A DNA stretch of 23,612 bases from an uncultured Eubacteriales bacterium. Its GTDB lineage: Bacteria; Bacillota; Clostridia; Oscillospirales; Acutalibacteraceae. The DNA is taken from positions 1 through 23,612 of the forward strand of contig ONEU01000035.1 in the NCBI GenBank assembly GCA_900316925.1, written 5' to 3'. Both the position numbers and the translations under genes were made by a program. Under the pieces are notes generated by a model. It was given only the letters and a program-made list of their open reading frames with translations, ran no database searches and was not told the origin of the DNA. Below, piece by piece: positions 7,417 through 14,178 of this stretch. Each line of letters opens with the position of its first letter. Position 1 is the stretch's first letter.

Positions 7417-7643
7417 GATCATTAACCGCGGTACCACCTCAATTTACCGTTGGCTTCATCCAACGGCCTTACGGGCTACGAACATAGCCTCGCACGGTAA
7501 CGTGTGCTAAACGGTCGGACCTACTGTATCTTTCTCAGTCCGACGGCTCCAAGATGTATTTCACCCGGCGCTGACGGATATTTTCACCAACCATACCCTC
7601 TCTGCAATCAGCTCTCCGCCCTACTTTTTCTTTTCACAGCCGA
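7388..7643 (-). promoter_or_regulatory. T-box riboswitch leader, tyrosine type
   Basis: The leader senses uncharged tRNA-Tyr and lets transcription read on into tyrS. The T-box core AGGTGGTACCGCGG is present (7426-7439) and is followed by the terminator at 7388-7416. Upstream, GGTTGGTGAAAA has the look of the Stem I apical loop and GTGAAATACATC holds the likely specifier codon TAC (7556-7558), reading tyrosine. GTCGGAC and GTCCGAC (minus strand) form a further stem. The start point near 7643 gives a leader of about 300 bases to the tyrS ATG. Because nusB, the tsaD-like gene and glmM follow with no promoter or terminator between them, they are probably under the same switch. Confidence 0.95.
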
Positions 7644-7650
7644 TAGCATT

Positions 7651-7679
7651 AGTATACCTATTTTTTTCAGTTTTGTCAA
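7651..7679 (-). promoter_or_regulatory. Promoter of the T-box operon
   Basis: TTGACA (7674-7679) and TATACT (7651-7656) are separated by 17 bases on the minus strand. The -35 is a perfect match to the vegetative sigma-A consensus. Transcription would begin near 7643. Confidence 0.9.
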
Positions 7680-7680
7680 C

Positions 7681-8122
7681 GTATATTTTCCAGCGGCCCA
7701 GGCGCAGAGCCTGCACTCCCAGGTCGCGGGGTTCGCTCCACTGCGTTCCGCTCTGTGTCGAAGCAAAAACCACCTTCCCGCGGCTGACGGCACGGCCGGC
7801 GAGCGCAGTGAAACAGTGCCCTTGGGGTGCCGCCGGTCCCGATTCGCGGTGGTAGTTACTTCATTCAGCTTGCTAACGTCCGTGGTTATAAGCTATCCGA
7901 ACCAACGGAACCAGAGCGCTTATCGGCTGCTCTTTCAAAATCTGTAGGTTCCGTTTTCTATCAAAGTACCTGTACCTTTTTTCGCAGTTGTAGACAACGA
8001 AACGTGTCCGTTTTTATAGTCAGTCGTTCGTAACACGGGACCGGCAGCTTGTAGGCGTACCTGCCTTCTTTTCACGGAATCTCCGCCAGATGCGGGGATT
8101 GGTTGGAAGAGCAAGATTATTG
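7681..8122. other. Non-coding, GC-rich then mixed region with several inverted repeats
   Basis: No credible gene is seen in these about 440 bases. The first part (about 7690-7860) is clearly more GC-rich than its surroundings and folds back on itself: CAGAGC near 7705 faces GCTCTG near 7756, and GGCAC/GTGCC and GGCCGG/CCGCCGG blocks occur near 7790-7840. The second part holds AACGGAACC (7904-7912) and its perfect complement GGTTCCGTT (7947-7955), with AGAGC (7913-7917) facing GCTCT (7929-7933) inside, and a small AAAGTAC/GTACC hairpin at 7963-7979 followed by T residues on the plus strand. It could be an unrecognised structured RNA, or a non-coding repeat element shared across the genome. I do not recognise tmRNA, SRP RNA, RNase P RNA or a tRNA in it. 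Confidence 0.5.
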
Positions 8123-8152
8123 CAAAAAATCCGCCCCTTTCAGGAGCGGATC
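8123..8152 (-). terminator. Terminator of the HAD-DUF2809 unit
   Basis: On the minus strand ATCCGCTCC and GGGGCGGAT form a stem (8129-8152) with a short loop, followed by TTTTTT. It lies about 30 bases past the stop of the membrane protein gene. Confidence 0.88.
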
Positions 8153-8181
8153 ATCGTTTTATGGTGATAGGTTTTGCAGAA

Positions 8182-8571
8182 TCAGTTGCCAAGTCCGATG
8201 CGGTTGAACTGTCGGATGATAACCTCCAGGATCGACGCCAGTACGACTCCGATCAGGATGTACACAAAAAGCATCAGGTCGAAGGGGCCTCCGATGATGA
8301 TCTGACCGATCTGACTGGAATAAAATAGATTGTACCACTTAAAGTTCATCTTGCTCAGACCCTGCAGCGCGGCAATGATCGCAAAGTCCGTAATAATCAG
8401 CACCCAGGCGGCTGCCTTCCTCAGTATCAGCGCCAACAGGAAATACGCTCCCATGGAAATAAATACAAAACTGATCTCCATCGATCGTTCTACTGCTATC
8501 ACTCTGATCACATAGCCTACTGCCATAAGCACTGCTGCGATAAAAAAATACAATAATCTGTTTCTAACCAT
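8182..8571 (-). CDS. Small four-helix membrane protein, DUF2809-like
   Basis: The 129-residue product begins MVRNRLLYFFIAAVLMAVGY and has about four hydrophobic segments: roughly residues 5-22, 34-50, 55-73 and 95-118. The third loop, KWYNLFYSSQIGQIIIGG followed by FDLMLFVYILIGVVLASILE, resembles the DUF2809 pattern in which a short Gly-rich turn precedes the last helix; this match is from memory. Function is unknown. I choose the ATG at 8569-8571 because AGGGGAG lies about five bases upstream; an in-frame ATG eleven codons earlier lies inside the HAD gene. The chosen start overlaps the HAD stop by 8 bases, so the two are translationally coupled. Confidence 0.75.
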   Translation of the reverse strand: MVRNRLLYFFIAAVLMAVGYVIRVIAVERSMEISFVFISMGAYFLLALILRKAAAWVLIITDFAIIAALQGLSKMNFKWYNLFYSSQIGQIIIGGPFDLMLFVYILIGVVLASILEVIIRQFNRIGLGN

Positions 8572-9220
8572 AAAGCTCCCCTGCCATTTCCGAAAAGCTA
8601 TCAATATATCGGTCCGCTGTTTGTTTCAGATATTCCAGACTGCTTTCTGATGCCTTATCATAAACCGCGACCGTATACATCCCGGCCTTGCGTGCGCCGT
8701 CGATCCCCTCCGGGATATCCTCAAAGACCACACAATTCTCAGGCTTCTGCCCCAGTTTTTCTGCCGTGAATAAGTAGATATCGGGAAAGCTCTTGTTTCT
8801 TCCCACCTGCGAAGTATAGCACACGGCATCAAAATAGTCCAGCACACCGTTACTTGCCAGACATGGCTCTAAAAGATAGGGATTTGATGAGGTTGCCATT
8901 CCGATGCGGATTCCCTTTTTCCGTAACGTCTCCAGATACTCCTTCGCATACGGCTTCAGCTTCACATGATGCTCATATTCATACCTCGCCATGTGCAGCC
9001 AGATGGAGATGATCTGTTCCACACTCTCCGTCAGCCCATAGGTCTCTATCGTATAGCGGGCTGCGGTTTCAAAAAACATTCCTCTGACGGCTTCCGTATA
9101 TTCTTCCGTTACTTCAATCCCTCTCTCAGTGAGAAAATCCTGATCCACCTTATTCCACACATACATGGAATCGATCAATGTTCCATCCAGGTCGAAAATC
9201 GCAGCCGTAAATTCCTTCAT
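8564..9220 (-). CDS. HAD-superfamily hydrolase, subfamily IA (phosphatase/phosphomutase-like)
   Basis: The 218-residue product has all four HAD motifs: FDLDGTLIDS with nucleophile Asp10 and Asp12, MATSSN (108-113) with the motif II Thr/Ser, Lys143 in GRNKSFPDIYLF, and the acidic VVFEDIPEGIDGARKAG (165-180) with Glu167 and Asp168. A helical cap (about residues 18-85) follows motif I, as in phosphoglycolate phosphatases and beta-phosphoglucomutases. The substrate is not evident. The ATG at 9218-9220 has GGAGG upstream. It is the first gene of a two-gene unit, with candidate promoters and a terminator-like hairpin in its leader. Confidence 0.9.
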   Translation of the reverse strand: MKEFTAAIFDLDGTLIDSMYVWNKVDQDFLTERGIEVTEEYTEAVRGMFFETAARYTIETYGLTESVEQIISIWLHMARYEYEHHVKLKPYAKEYLETLRKKGIRIGMATSSNPYLLEPCLASNGVLDYFDAVCYTSQVGRNKSFPDIYLFTAEKLGQKPENCVVFEDIPEGIDGARKAGMYTVAVYDKASESSLEYLKQTADRYIDSFSEMAGELYG

Positions 9221-9237
9221 ACTTTCCTCCGAACAAT

Positions 9238-9270
9238 AAAAAAGCGAAGGCGCGTCAGCATCCTCCGCTT
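9238..9270 (-). terminator. Intrinsic terminator immediately before the HAD gene
   Basis: On the minus strand AAGCGGAGG (9262-9270) pairs with the downstream CCTTCGCTT (9242-9250), with one G-U pair, and is followed by TTTTTTATT. It ends about ten bases before the HAD ribosome binding site. It can serve as the terminator of the PHP gene upstream, or as an attenuator for the HAD gene, because TATAAT elements lie upstream of it. Confidence 0.75.
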
Positions 9271-9279
9271 AGCACATAT

Positions 9280-9356
9280 ATTATATCATAAACTGTTTCC
9301 AGTTTAAAGCTACATAAACCAACAAATCCAAGCTGTTTTTTTGTATAATTATACCA
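9280..9356 (-). promoter_or_regulatory. Two candidate extended -10 promoters for the HAD unit
   Basis: TGATATAAT (TATAAT at 9280-9285) and TGGTATAAT (TATAAT at 9348-9353) both have the extended -10 form on the minus strand; neither has a convincing -35. Between them lies a perfect TAAACTG-GAAA-CAGTTTA stem capped by a GNRA tetraloop (about 9289-9306). From the upstream start the leader would be about 120 bases and would pass through the terminator at 9238-9270. Confidence 0.45.
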
Positions 9357-9400
9357 ACAGTGTATTCTTTCCACTGAGAATCAACCGACACTCTTCAGAT

Positions 9401-10213
9401 TCATAAGATCGGCAGCATCTGCGGTTCACGCTTTTCATATACGGTAAAATGGGTAAATCCACAGCGGAGCAGCATCCGCAGGCCGTCTTCAATACCAGCC
9501 CCCACATCGCCCCAGCGGTGCGCATCGGAACCGATCGTCACATACTTGCCACCCAGTTCACGGAATCTCTTCACAACACTCTCATCCGGCAGCGTGGTGC
9601 CGATCATCTGACGGAGCCCGGAGGTATTGACCTCCAATGCGCGGTTATTCTGTACCAAGGTCATCAGGATCCTGTCGATCTGACCTGCATACGCCTGGCT
9701 GTCAAACACGATCTTCGGATTAGCCGCAATATAACGGAACGGATAGGTCAGGTGCGCCAGGGAATCGAAGCAGTCGGTCTGTGCCAGTTCCAGCAGCTCC
9801 TTGAAATACCGGTCCAGATAATTGCGGTAGTTATCCTGTGTATAGTTCAGGAAATAGAAATCCTGCTCGTTTTTCAGATTGTGGAGTGAGCCGAGAACGA
9901 AATCGAAATCCGCAATAGAGAGGGCATCGTCGGAAGCAAGAGGGTTCTGCGTGGGCTGGCCCAGTTCAATGCCCTTGAAGATCCTGACTCTGTCGTGGTA
10001 CAAGGCTGCCGCCTTTGTCACATCCCTCACGGATGCCTGAATATCCTTATGATAGTCCCGCTCCCCCAGCTCGTGACATTCGCAATGATCGGTCACGGTG
10101 ATGGAATAAAGGCCCAGCTGGTAGGCTCTTTCTGCCATCATAATGACGCTGTCCTTGCCATCGAATGAATTTTCACTGTGGGTGTGGCTGTCAGATATAA
10201 ATTTATACTTCAT
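9401..10213 (-). CDS. PHP-domain phosphatase, histidinol-phosphatase type
   Basis: The 270-residue product is a full PHP-domain metalloenzyme, the fold of the HisK/HisJ histidinol phosphatases of Gram-positive bacteria. Metal ligands are visible in order: DSHTHSENSFDGKD (Asp8, His10, His12), TDHCEC (Asp42, His43), GIELGQ (Glu83), GSLHNL (His111), AHLTYP (His154), and TIGSDAHRWGDVGAG (Asp230, His232). The length fits HisK. No other histidine-biosynthesis gene is in this window, so a role on another phosphoester is possible. The ATG at 10211-10213 has a GGAG motif upstream. An extended -10 lies about 45 bases before the start, so it is probably transcribed alone. Confidence 0.88.
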   Translation of the reverse strand: MKYKFISDSHTHSENSFDGKDSVIMMAERAYQLGLYSITVTDHCECHELGERDYHKDIQASVRDVTKAAALYHDRVRIFKGIELGQPTQNPLASDDALSIADFDFVLGSLHNLKNEQDFYFLNYTQDNYRNYLDRYFKELLELAQTDCFDSLAHLTYPFRYIAANPKIVFDSQAYAGQIDRILMTLVQNNRALEVNTSGLRQMIGTTLPDESVVKRFRELGGKYVTIGSDAHRWGDVGAGIEDGLRMLLRCGFTHFTVYEKREPQMLPIL

Positions 10214-10255
10214 ACTTACGCTCCTTCTTCACAGTCCTGTATTCCTACATTTACC

Positions 10256-10264
10256 ATTATAACA
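10256..10264 (-). promoter_or_regulatory. Extended -10 promoter of the PHP gene
   Basis: TGTTATAAT on the minus strand (TATAAT at 10256-10261). The sequence 17 bases upstream is TATCAA, a weak -35. The start would fall near 10249, leaving a leader of about 36 bases. Confidence 0.6.
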
Positions 10265-10397
10265 CTTGTTTCGTGCAATTGATACATCAATATTTCTCTA
10301 AAAGCACTAACATTTCTAATCTCAAATTGTAAAAGCATACAGGAATGTAAAAAAAGCAGAGGTGAACAGAAATAATTGTGAATCATTTTTCTTTCTT

Positions 10398-10811
10398 TTA
10401 TATCAATATCCCCCTGCAATGATCCATTTCATGCTGTATGATCTGCGCAGGAAATCCCGTATAGCTGCCGTGCCGTTTTCTCATCGTCATATCGAGATAG
10501 TCCACCTCAATGGTTTTCCAGCGGGTTGCAATCCGCGTGCCGTCCAGGGACAGACAGCCTTCCTCCGCCTCGTAGCTCTCGGAGGAATGGCCGGTAATCT
10601 GCGGATTGATCATCACCATGGGGACACCTGCCACACTTACTGCGATGATGGTCTTAAACACGCCGATCATATTGGCTGCCAATCCCACGCAGTCACGGGT
10701 GTGGAATTTCAGTGTGTCCAGCAGGTCACGGGCGGTCTGTAGATCCCCACTGCCTGCGGGCGTCGATTTTCTCATCAGAAGCATCGTGTCACGAACTATT
10801 GGCTTAACCAT
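10398..10811 (-). CDS. def: Peptide deformylase, divergent clostridial type
   Basis: Peptide deformylase removes the formyl group from new proteins using a metal held by one Cys and two His. The 137-residue product has motif 2 as EEGCLSL (Cys86) and motif 3 as QHEMDH (His127, Glu128, His131), so the catalytic set is complete. Motif 1 reads CVGLAANMIG (41-50) where the classic enzymes have GVGLAAPQ, so the conserved Gln and first Gly are replaced. This variant resembles a subfamily that I recall as common in Clostridia. The start is the ATG at 10809-10811 with AAAGGAG eight bases upstream; the frame is open further upstream but nothing there looks coding. An inverted repeat (10840-10906) lies upstream. 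Confidence 0.9.
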   Translation of the reverse strand: MVKPIVRDTMLLMRKSTPAGSGDLQTARDLLDTLKFHTRDCVGLAANMIGVFKTIIAVSVAGVPMVMINPQITGHSSESYEAEEGCLSLDGTRIATRWKTIEVDYLDMTMRKRHGSYTGFPAQIIQHEMDHCRGILI

Positions 10812-10839
10812 CTTGAAACTCCTTTGCTTTATCAGATTC

Positions 10840-10906
10840 GGATCACCCGGCATAATCCCCGTTCTGTGAGGAATACTAATCCTATCCTCAGAAAGAAGGG
10901 TGATCC
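10840..10906. repeat. Nested inverted repeat between def and the Cys-rich ORF
   Basis: The outer arms GGATCACCC (10840-10848) and GGGTGATCC (10898-10906) are perfect complements. Inside, CTGTGAGGA (10864-10872) faces TCCTCAG (10885-10891). On the plus strand the right arm ends directly at the ATG of the Cys-rich ORF and contains its AAGGG ribosome binding site, so folding would hide it. On the minus strand the element lies in the def leader. No T tract follows on either strand. Confidence 0.6.
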
Positions 10907-11074
10907 ATGACATTGATACCATGCGGCGAAAGATGTATTCATCAGCGTGAGGGCTTCTGTACCCTCGAAACACCGGCGGCCGTAACAGACTGCAGCAGCC
11001 GCAGCTGTATCCATCGGCTCAGGCCGGAACAGGCAGCGTCTCTCAGCCGCCCAGTGCGCAAACAGCGTCTCTGA
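10907..11074 (+). CDS. Cys-rich micro-protein, 55 codons, plus strand
   Basis: This short frame begins MTLIPCGERCIHQREGFC and reads Cys6, Cys10, Cys18, Cys29 and Cys34, then a basic tail. The spacing (C-x3-C-I-H-Q-x-x-G-F-C-x-L-E) matches tiny Cys-rich clostridial proteins that I recall from sequence databases under a misleading acyl-ACP dehydratase name. Four or five Cys suggest a metal site, probably Zn or Fe-S. An AAGAAGGG lies about six bases before the ATG. It is the only plus-strand gene in the window and its last 32 bases overlap the 3' end of radA on the other strand. Function is unknown. The C-terminal residues from about 38 onward may be less conserved, because they are shared with radA coding sequence. 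Confidence 0.65.
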   Translation: MTLIPCGERCIHQREGFCTLETPAAVTDCSSRSCIHRLRPEQAASLSRPVRKQRL

Positions 11075-12425
11075 TCGTTCTCACACCTACAAGCTCCATC
11101 TCGCAATCCTCCGGCAGCATCAGTCCCCTGACATTGTGACAGGGCAGGATACAGCGCCGGAAACCCAGACGGGCTGCCTCCGATACTCTCATGGCGGCAT
11201 GATTGACAGAGCGGATCTCTCCGGTGAGTCCCACCTCGCCGAAGGCAAGCACATCCTCCGGCACCACCAGATCTTTCAGGCTGCTGACCAGCGACAGCGC
11301 TACGGCCAGATCAACAGCCGGCTCGTCCAGGCGCAGACCGCCGATGACGTTGATATAAGCGTCCATTGACGAGAAATAGTAACCGCAGCGCTTCTCCAGA
11401 ACCGCCAGCAGCATGGACATCCGGTTATAATCAAAGCCTGTGGACATTCTGCGGGCATTGCCGTAGCCGGAATTGGTCACCAGTCCCTGAATTTCCGCGA
11501 GAATAGGACGGGTACCCTCCATCGTACAGGCAACACAGGTGCCTGAAACGTTCTTCGGCCGTCCGGACAGCAGCATCAGGGAAGGATTTTCCACCTCCGA
11601 CAGTCCGCTGTCACCCATCTGGAACACACCGATCTCGTTGGTGGAGCCATAACGGTTCTTCACGGCGCGCAGGATACGATAGGACATCTGCTTGTCTCCC
11701 TCAAAATAGAGCACCGCATCCACTATATGCTCCAAGACCTTCGGACCCGCAATCGCACCGTCCTTATTGACATGGCCCACCACCAGGCAGGGGATGTCCA
11801 ATGACTTGGAAGTACGCATCAGGATATTGGTACACTCCCTGACCTGCGTGACGCTGCCGGGAGAGGAACTGAGCTCCTTGAAATTCATGGTCTGGATGGA
11901 GTCGATCATCACCAGATCGGGATTTTCCGAGCGGATCTGCTCGGCCACGATCTCCACATCCGTCTCCGTCATCACCAGCAGGTTCCCGCAGTTCACCCCC
12001 AGCCGGGATGCACGCAGCTTGATTTGCCGCTTCGATTCCTCACCGGAAATGTACAAGATTTTCAGCACCTTTCCCAGGTGTCCGCAGATCTGCAGTAAAA
12101 TGGTGGATTTTCCGATACCGGGGTCACCTCCAAGCAGCACCAGTGAGCCTTTGACGATACCGCCGCCCAGTACACGGTCCAGCTCCCGCGATCCTGTGTA
12201 ATAGCGCTGCTCATCCTCGGTGGATATTTCGTTGATGGGCACAGGCACGGATGATGCCGTTCTTCTTGCCTGGACGGGCACCCCGCTGCTGCGGCTGACG
12301 GTCTCCCTCACCTCTTCGGTCAGGGTGTTCCACTCGCCGCAGGAGGGACATTTCCCGTACCATTTGGCCGTTTCATATCCGCACTGCGAACATACATATA
12401 GGCTTTTGAACTTCGAGCCGGCCAT
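11043..12425 (-). CDS. radA: DNA repair protein RadA (Sms)
   Basis: RadA is a RecA-like ATPase and branch-migration helicase that helps process recombination intermediates. The 460-residue product has the N-terminal C4 zinc finger (VCSQCGYE, Cys12 and Cys15; GKCPSCGEW, Cys26 and Cys29), Walker A GGDPGIGKST (99-108), Walker B LVMIDSIQT (171-179), the RadA-specific KNRYGS motif (256-261), and a C-terminal Lon-protease-like domain (about 350-460, with DLAVALSLVSSL and AFGEVGLTGEIR). The length is typical. It lies 15 bases after cwlD, in the same unit. Its 3' end overlaps the convergent Cys-rich ORF. Confidence 0.97.
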   Translation of the reverse strand: MAGSKFKSLYVCSQCGYETAKWYGKCPSCGEWNTLTEEVRETVSRSSGVPVQARRTASSVPVPINEISTEDEQRYYTGSRELDRVLGGGIVKGSLVLLGGDPGIGKSTILLQICGHLGKVLKILYISGEESKRQIKLRASRLGVNCGNLLVMTETDVEIVAEQIRSENPDLVMIDSIQTMNFKELSSSPGSVTQVRECTNILMRTSKSLDIPCLVVGHVNKDGAIAGPKVLEHIVDAVLYFEGDKQMSYRILRAVKNRYGSTNEIGVFQMGDSGLSEVENPSLMLLSGRPKNVSGTCVACTMEGTRPILAEIQGLVTNSGYGNARRMSTGFDYNRMSMLLAVLEKRCGYYFSSMDAYINVIGGLRLDEPAVDLAVALSLVSSLKDLVVPEDVLAFGEVGLTGEIRSVNHAAMRVSEAARLGFRRCILPCHNVRGLMLPEDCEMELVGVRTIRDAVCALGG

Positions 12426-12440
12426 TTTATTCTCTCCTTC

Positions 12441-13172
12441 TTATGATAATCCTTGCCGGTCAGACAGATAATCCAGGATCCCGCAGAACAGCGCAAACGC
12501 CATCTGCTGCCGGTACTCCTCCTCTGACAGGCGGGCAGCCTCTCCGGCGTTGGAAATAAATCCGCATTCGGCGATCACTGCCGGTACCTTTGCCTGCCGG
12601 AGAATATAGATACTGTTACCGGCGGGCTTCAGTTCCCGGCGGTTACCGGGCTGAAGCATTCCTGTGACAGATTTCCGCATATCCTCTGCCAGCCTTTCGC
12701 TGCCGGCAACCTGAGATGCATAGAAAAACTGGGTGCCGGAATACTGCTCCTGCGGAAATTTATTCTGATGGATGCTGACCAGCAGGCGCTGATCGTCCTC
12801 ATTGATGATGGACACACGGTTTTTCAGATCGGAGTTTTTCCGCTCCCTCACGGTAGCGGCGGTATGATCCCCGATGGAAATGTCCTCCTCCCGTGTCATC
12901 ACCACAGGGATTCCTGCCGTCCGGAGCATATCCCGCAGCTTTAAAGCAATGGAAAGGTTCAGATCCTTCTCCAACAGTCCGTTGGCCACCGCACCGCTGT
13001 CCTCTCCCCCGTGACCGGCATCCAGCACAACGGTCGGAAGTTGCTCCGCGGTGTGTTCTGCGGCTGCCGGAACAGCAGGCGTTTCGTCAAACGCTGTATA
13101 CAGTAGTCCCCCGAACACAAATACGGCCATCAAAGAAACCGAGCAGATCAGATATGCTTTCAGTTTTTCCAT
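12441..13172 (-). CDS. cwlD: N-acetylmuramoyl-L-alanine amidase, CwlD type
   Basis: CwlD is a sporulation amidase needed to make muramic delta-lactam in the spore cortex. The 243-residue product has an N-terminal membrane anchor (about 8-27), then an Amidase_3 domain with Zn ligands His54 (LDAGHGGEDSG), Glu68 (GLLEKD) and His135 (VSIHQN) and catalytic Glu202 (IAECGF). The pattern RKNSDLKNRVSIINE followed by SGTQFFY resembles Bacillus CwlD, and the size fits. The ATG at 13170-13172 has GGGTGG upstream. A CATATAAG element lies upstream and weakly resembles a sigma-E -10, but no matching -35 was found. radA follows 15 bases later. Confidence 0.85.
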   Translation of the reverse strand: MEKLKAYLICSVSLMAVFVFGGLLYTAFDETPAVPAAAEHTAEQLPTVVLDAGHGGEDSGAVANGLLEKDLNLSIALKLRDMLRTAGIPVVMTREEDISIGDHTAATVRERKNSDLKNRVSIINEDDQRLLVSIHQNKFPQEQYSGTQFFYASQVAGSERLAEDMRKSVTGMLQPGNRRELKPAGNSIYILRQAKVPAVIAECGFISNAGEAARLSEEEYRQQMAFALFCGILDYLSDRQGLS

Positions 13173-13237
13173 AGCACCACCCCGATACACTTATATGTCC
13201 GACGGGCGGTGCTGATGACTCTTGAAAAGTTACATTC

Positions 13238-13262
13238 AAAAAAGCGGCCCTTCCGACCGCTT
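13238..13262 (-). terminator. Terminator between the DivIVA-like gene and cwlD
   Basis: On the minus strand AAGCGG (13257-13262) and CCGCTT (13242-13247) form a stem around an 8-9-base loop, followed by TTTT. The plus strand also has TTTT after it, so it may work in both directions. Confidence 0.8.
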
Positions 13263-13306
13263 TTCTGTTCTCGTTATTCAGTATCTCATGCCGGCAGGGT
13301 ACTTTT

Positions 13307-14032
13307 TTACTCTGCCTTTTTCTCCTGACTGTCCTTTTCCTCTTCCGGCTGTTCGGAAGGATAAACGAGATACGGAACGGGGATCTCGTTATTGACTGAC
13401 GGTTCGTCATCCAAAGGCAGGGAGTTCTTGATGTAAAAGTTCTGTTTGATGTCAATCAGTTTATCGAGGCTCTTGCACAGCCGCAGATACACATTCTCCA
13501 GTCTGTCATCAATCGTGAACGTGCCGATGCGGATATCCCGGCGCAGAAATGTGATATCCTCCCGGAACAGGTTGATCTCGTCACGGATCTCGTCGATCAG
13601 CATGATCGTATCCATCGCCTTTTCCTGTGCCTCGTCGATCAGACCGTGTGCGCGCACTTCCGCATTCATCTTGATCTTGATCAGGCTCTCCTGAAGTTCA
13701 TCGTACCGCTTTGCCTTGATCGCAAGGGCATCACACTGCTCCTGCAGTCTCCGCTTTTCCCGCAGACGGGCTTCCAGCTCCTTCTGATAGGCTTCAATAT
13801 CGTTTTCCCGCTGTCCGATGGTTTCCGCCAGACGCATCTGGGTCTCCTGCAGGGAAGTATACAACGCGTTTCTGGCCGCTGTCATCTCTATCAGCGCAAT
13901 ATTTTTATCGGTTGCGGCAAGTTCTGCCTGCTCCAGTTTCCGCTGGAGAAAGTCGATTTCCTCCTCCGGCGTCAGCATCTCTATTGTCTTGGCGGATAGC
14001 TCAGAGTGATTCGTGGTTTTTTCGTCAGACAT
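13307..14032 (-). CDS. DivIVA-like coiled-coil protein
   Basis: The 241-residue product has no membrane segment. A long charged helical region (about 20-150) has heptad-like leucines (EEIDFLQRKLEQAEL, LREKRRLQEQCDALAIKAKRY), and the stretch LQESLIKIKMNAEVRAHGLI followed by DEAQEKA is typical of the C-terminal helix of DivIVA-family proteins. The conserved N-terminal lipid-binding domain of true DivIVA is not evident. The last about 40 residues are acidic and proline-rich. A scaffold role in cell division or septum placement is inference. The ATG at 14030-14032 has AGGGGTGG upstream; a GTG three codons earlier would leave no room for it. The gene has its own promoter and terminator. Confidence 0.7.
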   Translation of the reverse strand: MSDEKTTNHSELSAKTIEMLTPEEEIDFLQRKLEQAELAATDKNIALIEMTAARNALYTSLQETQMRLAETIGQRENDIEAYQKELEARLREKRRLQEQCDALAIKAKRYDELQESLIKIKMNAEVRAHGLIDEAQEKAMDTIMLIDEIRDEINLFREDITFLRRDIRIGTFTIDDRLENVYLRLCKSLDKLIDIKQNFYIKNSLPLDDEPSVNNEIPVPYLVYPSEQPEEEKDSQEKKAE

Positions 14033-14063
14033 ATAATCCACCCCTATGATTCTTATATCCCGT

Positions 14064-14093
14064 ATTATAGCATATTCACAGACAATAAATCAA
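14064..14093 (-). promoter_or_regulatory. Promoter of the DivIVA-like gene
   Basis: TTGATT (14088-14093) and TATAAT (14064-14069), with an 18-base spacer, on the minus strand; a TG one base upstream makes the -10 extended. The start would be near 14057, leaving a short leader before the ribosome binding site. Confidence 0.8.
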
Positions 14094-14111
14094 TCTTTTT
14101 ATGAGAAATAA

Positions 14112-14156
14112 ATAAAAATAAAAAGCGGAGAGCCGCTGCATCTGCTTGCTCTCCGC
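14112..14156 (-). terminator. Strong terminator of the SH3b-containing peptidase-like gene
   Basis: On the minus strand GCGGAGAGC (14148-14156) and GCTCTCCGC (14125-14133) form a perfect 9-bp stem, followed by TTTTTATTTTTATT. It lies about 20 bases past the stop codon. Confidence 0.92.
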
Positions 14157-14178
14157 AAAAACAACTCACGAAACCGGG

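Noticed and set aside
7521..7533. A second TAC in the T-box leader as the specifier codon
   Set aside because: It lies in the loop of a separate GTCGGAC/GTCCGAC stem closer to the T-box core, while the TAC at 7556-7558 has the expected preceding AA and following purine of Stem I; kept only as the less likely choice.
7504..7947. Plus-strand open frame of 147 codons
   Set aside because: It runs through the T-box leader and its promoter in antisense and has no domain; the T-box assignment is firm.
7963..7985. Small AAAGTAC/GTACC hairpin followed by T residues on the plus strand as a terminator
   Set aside because: No plus-strand gene or promoter precedes it, and the stem is short; it is listed only as part of the structured region.
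10216..10419. Minus-strand open frame of 67 codons between def and the PHP gene
   Set aside because: It overlaps the def 3' end, contains the PHP promoter and has no clear ribosome binding site.
10832..11014. Minus-strand open frame of 60 codons upstream of def
   Set aside because: Antisense to the Cys-rich ORF, which has the better start signal and a patterned sequence.
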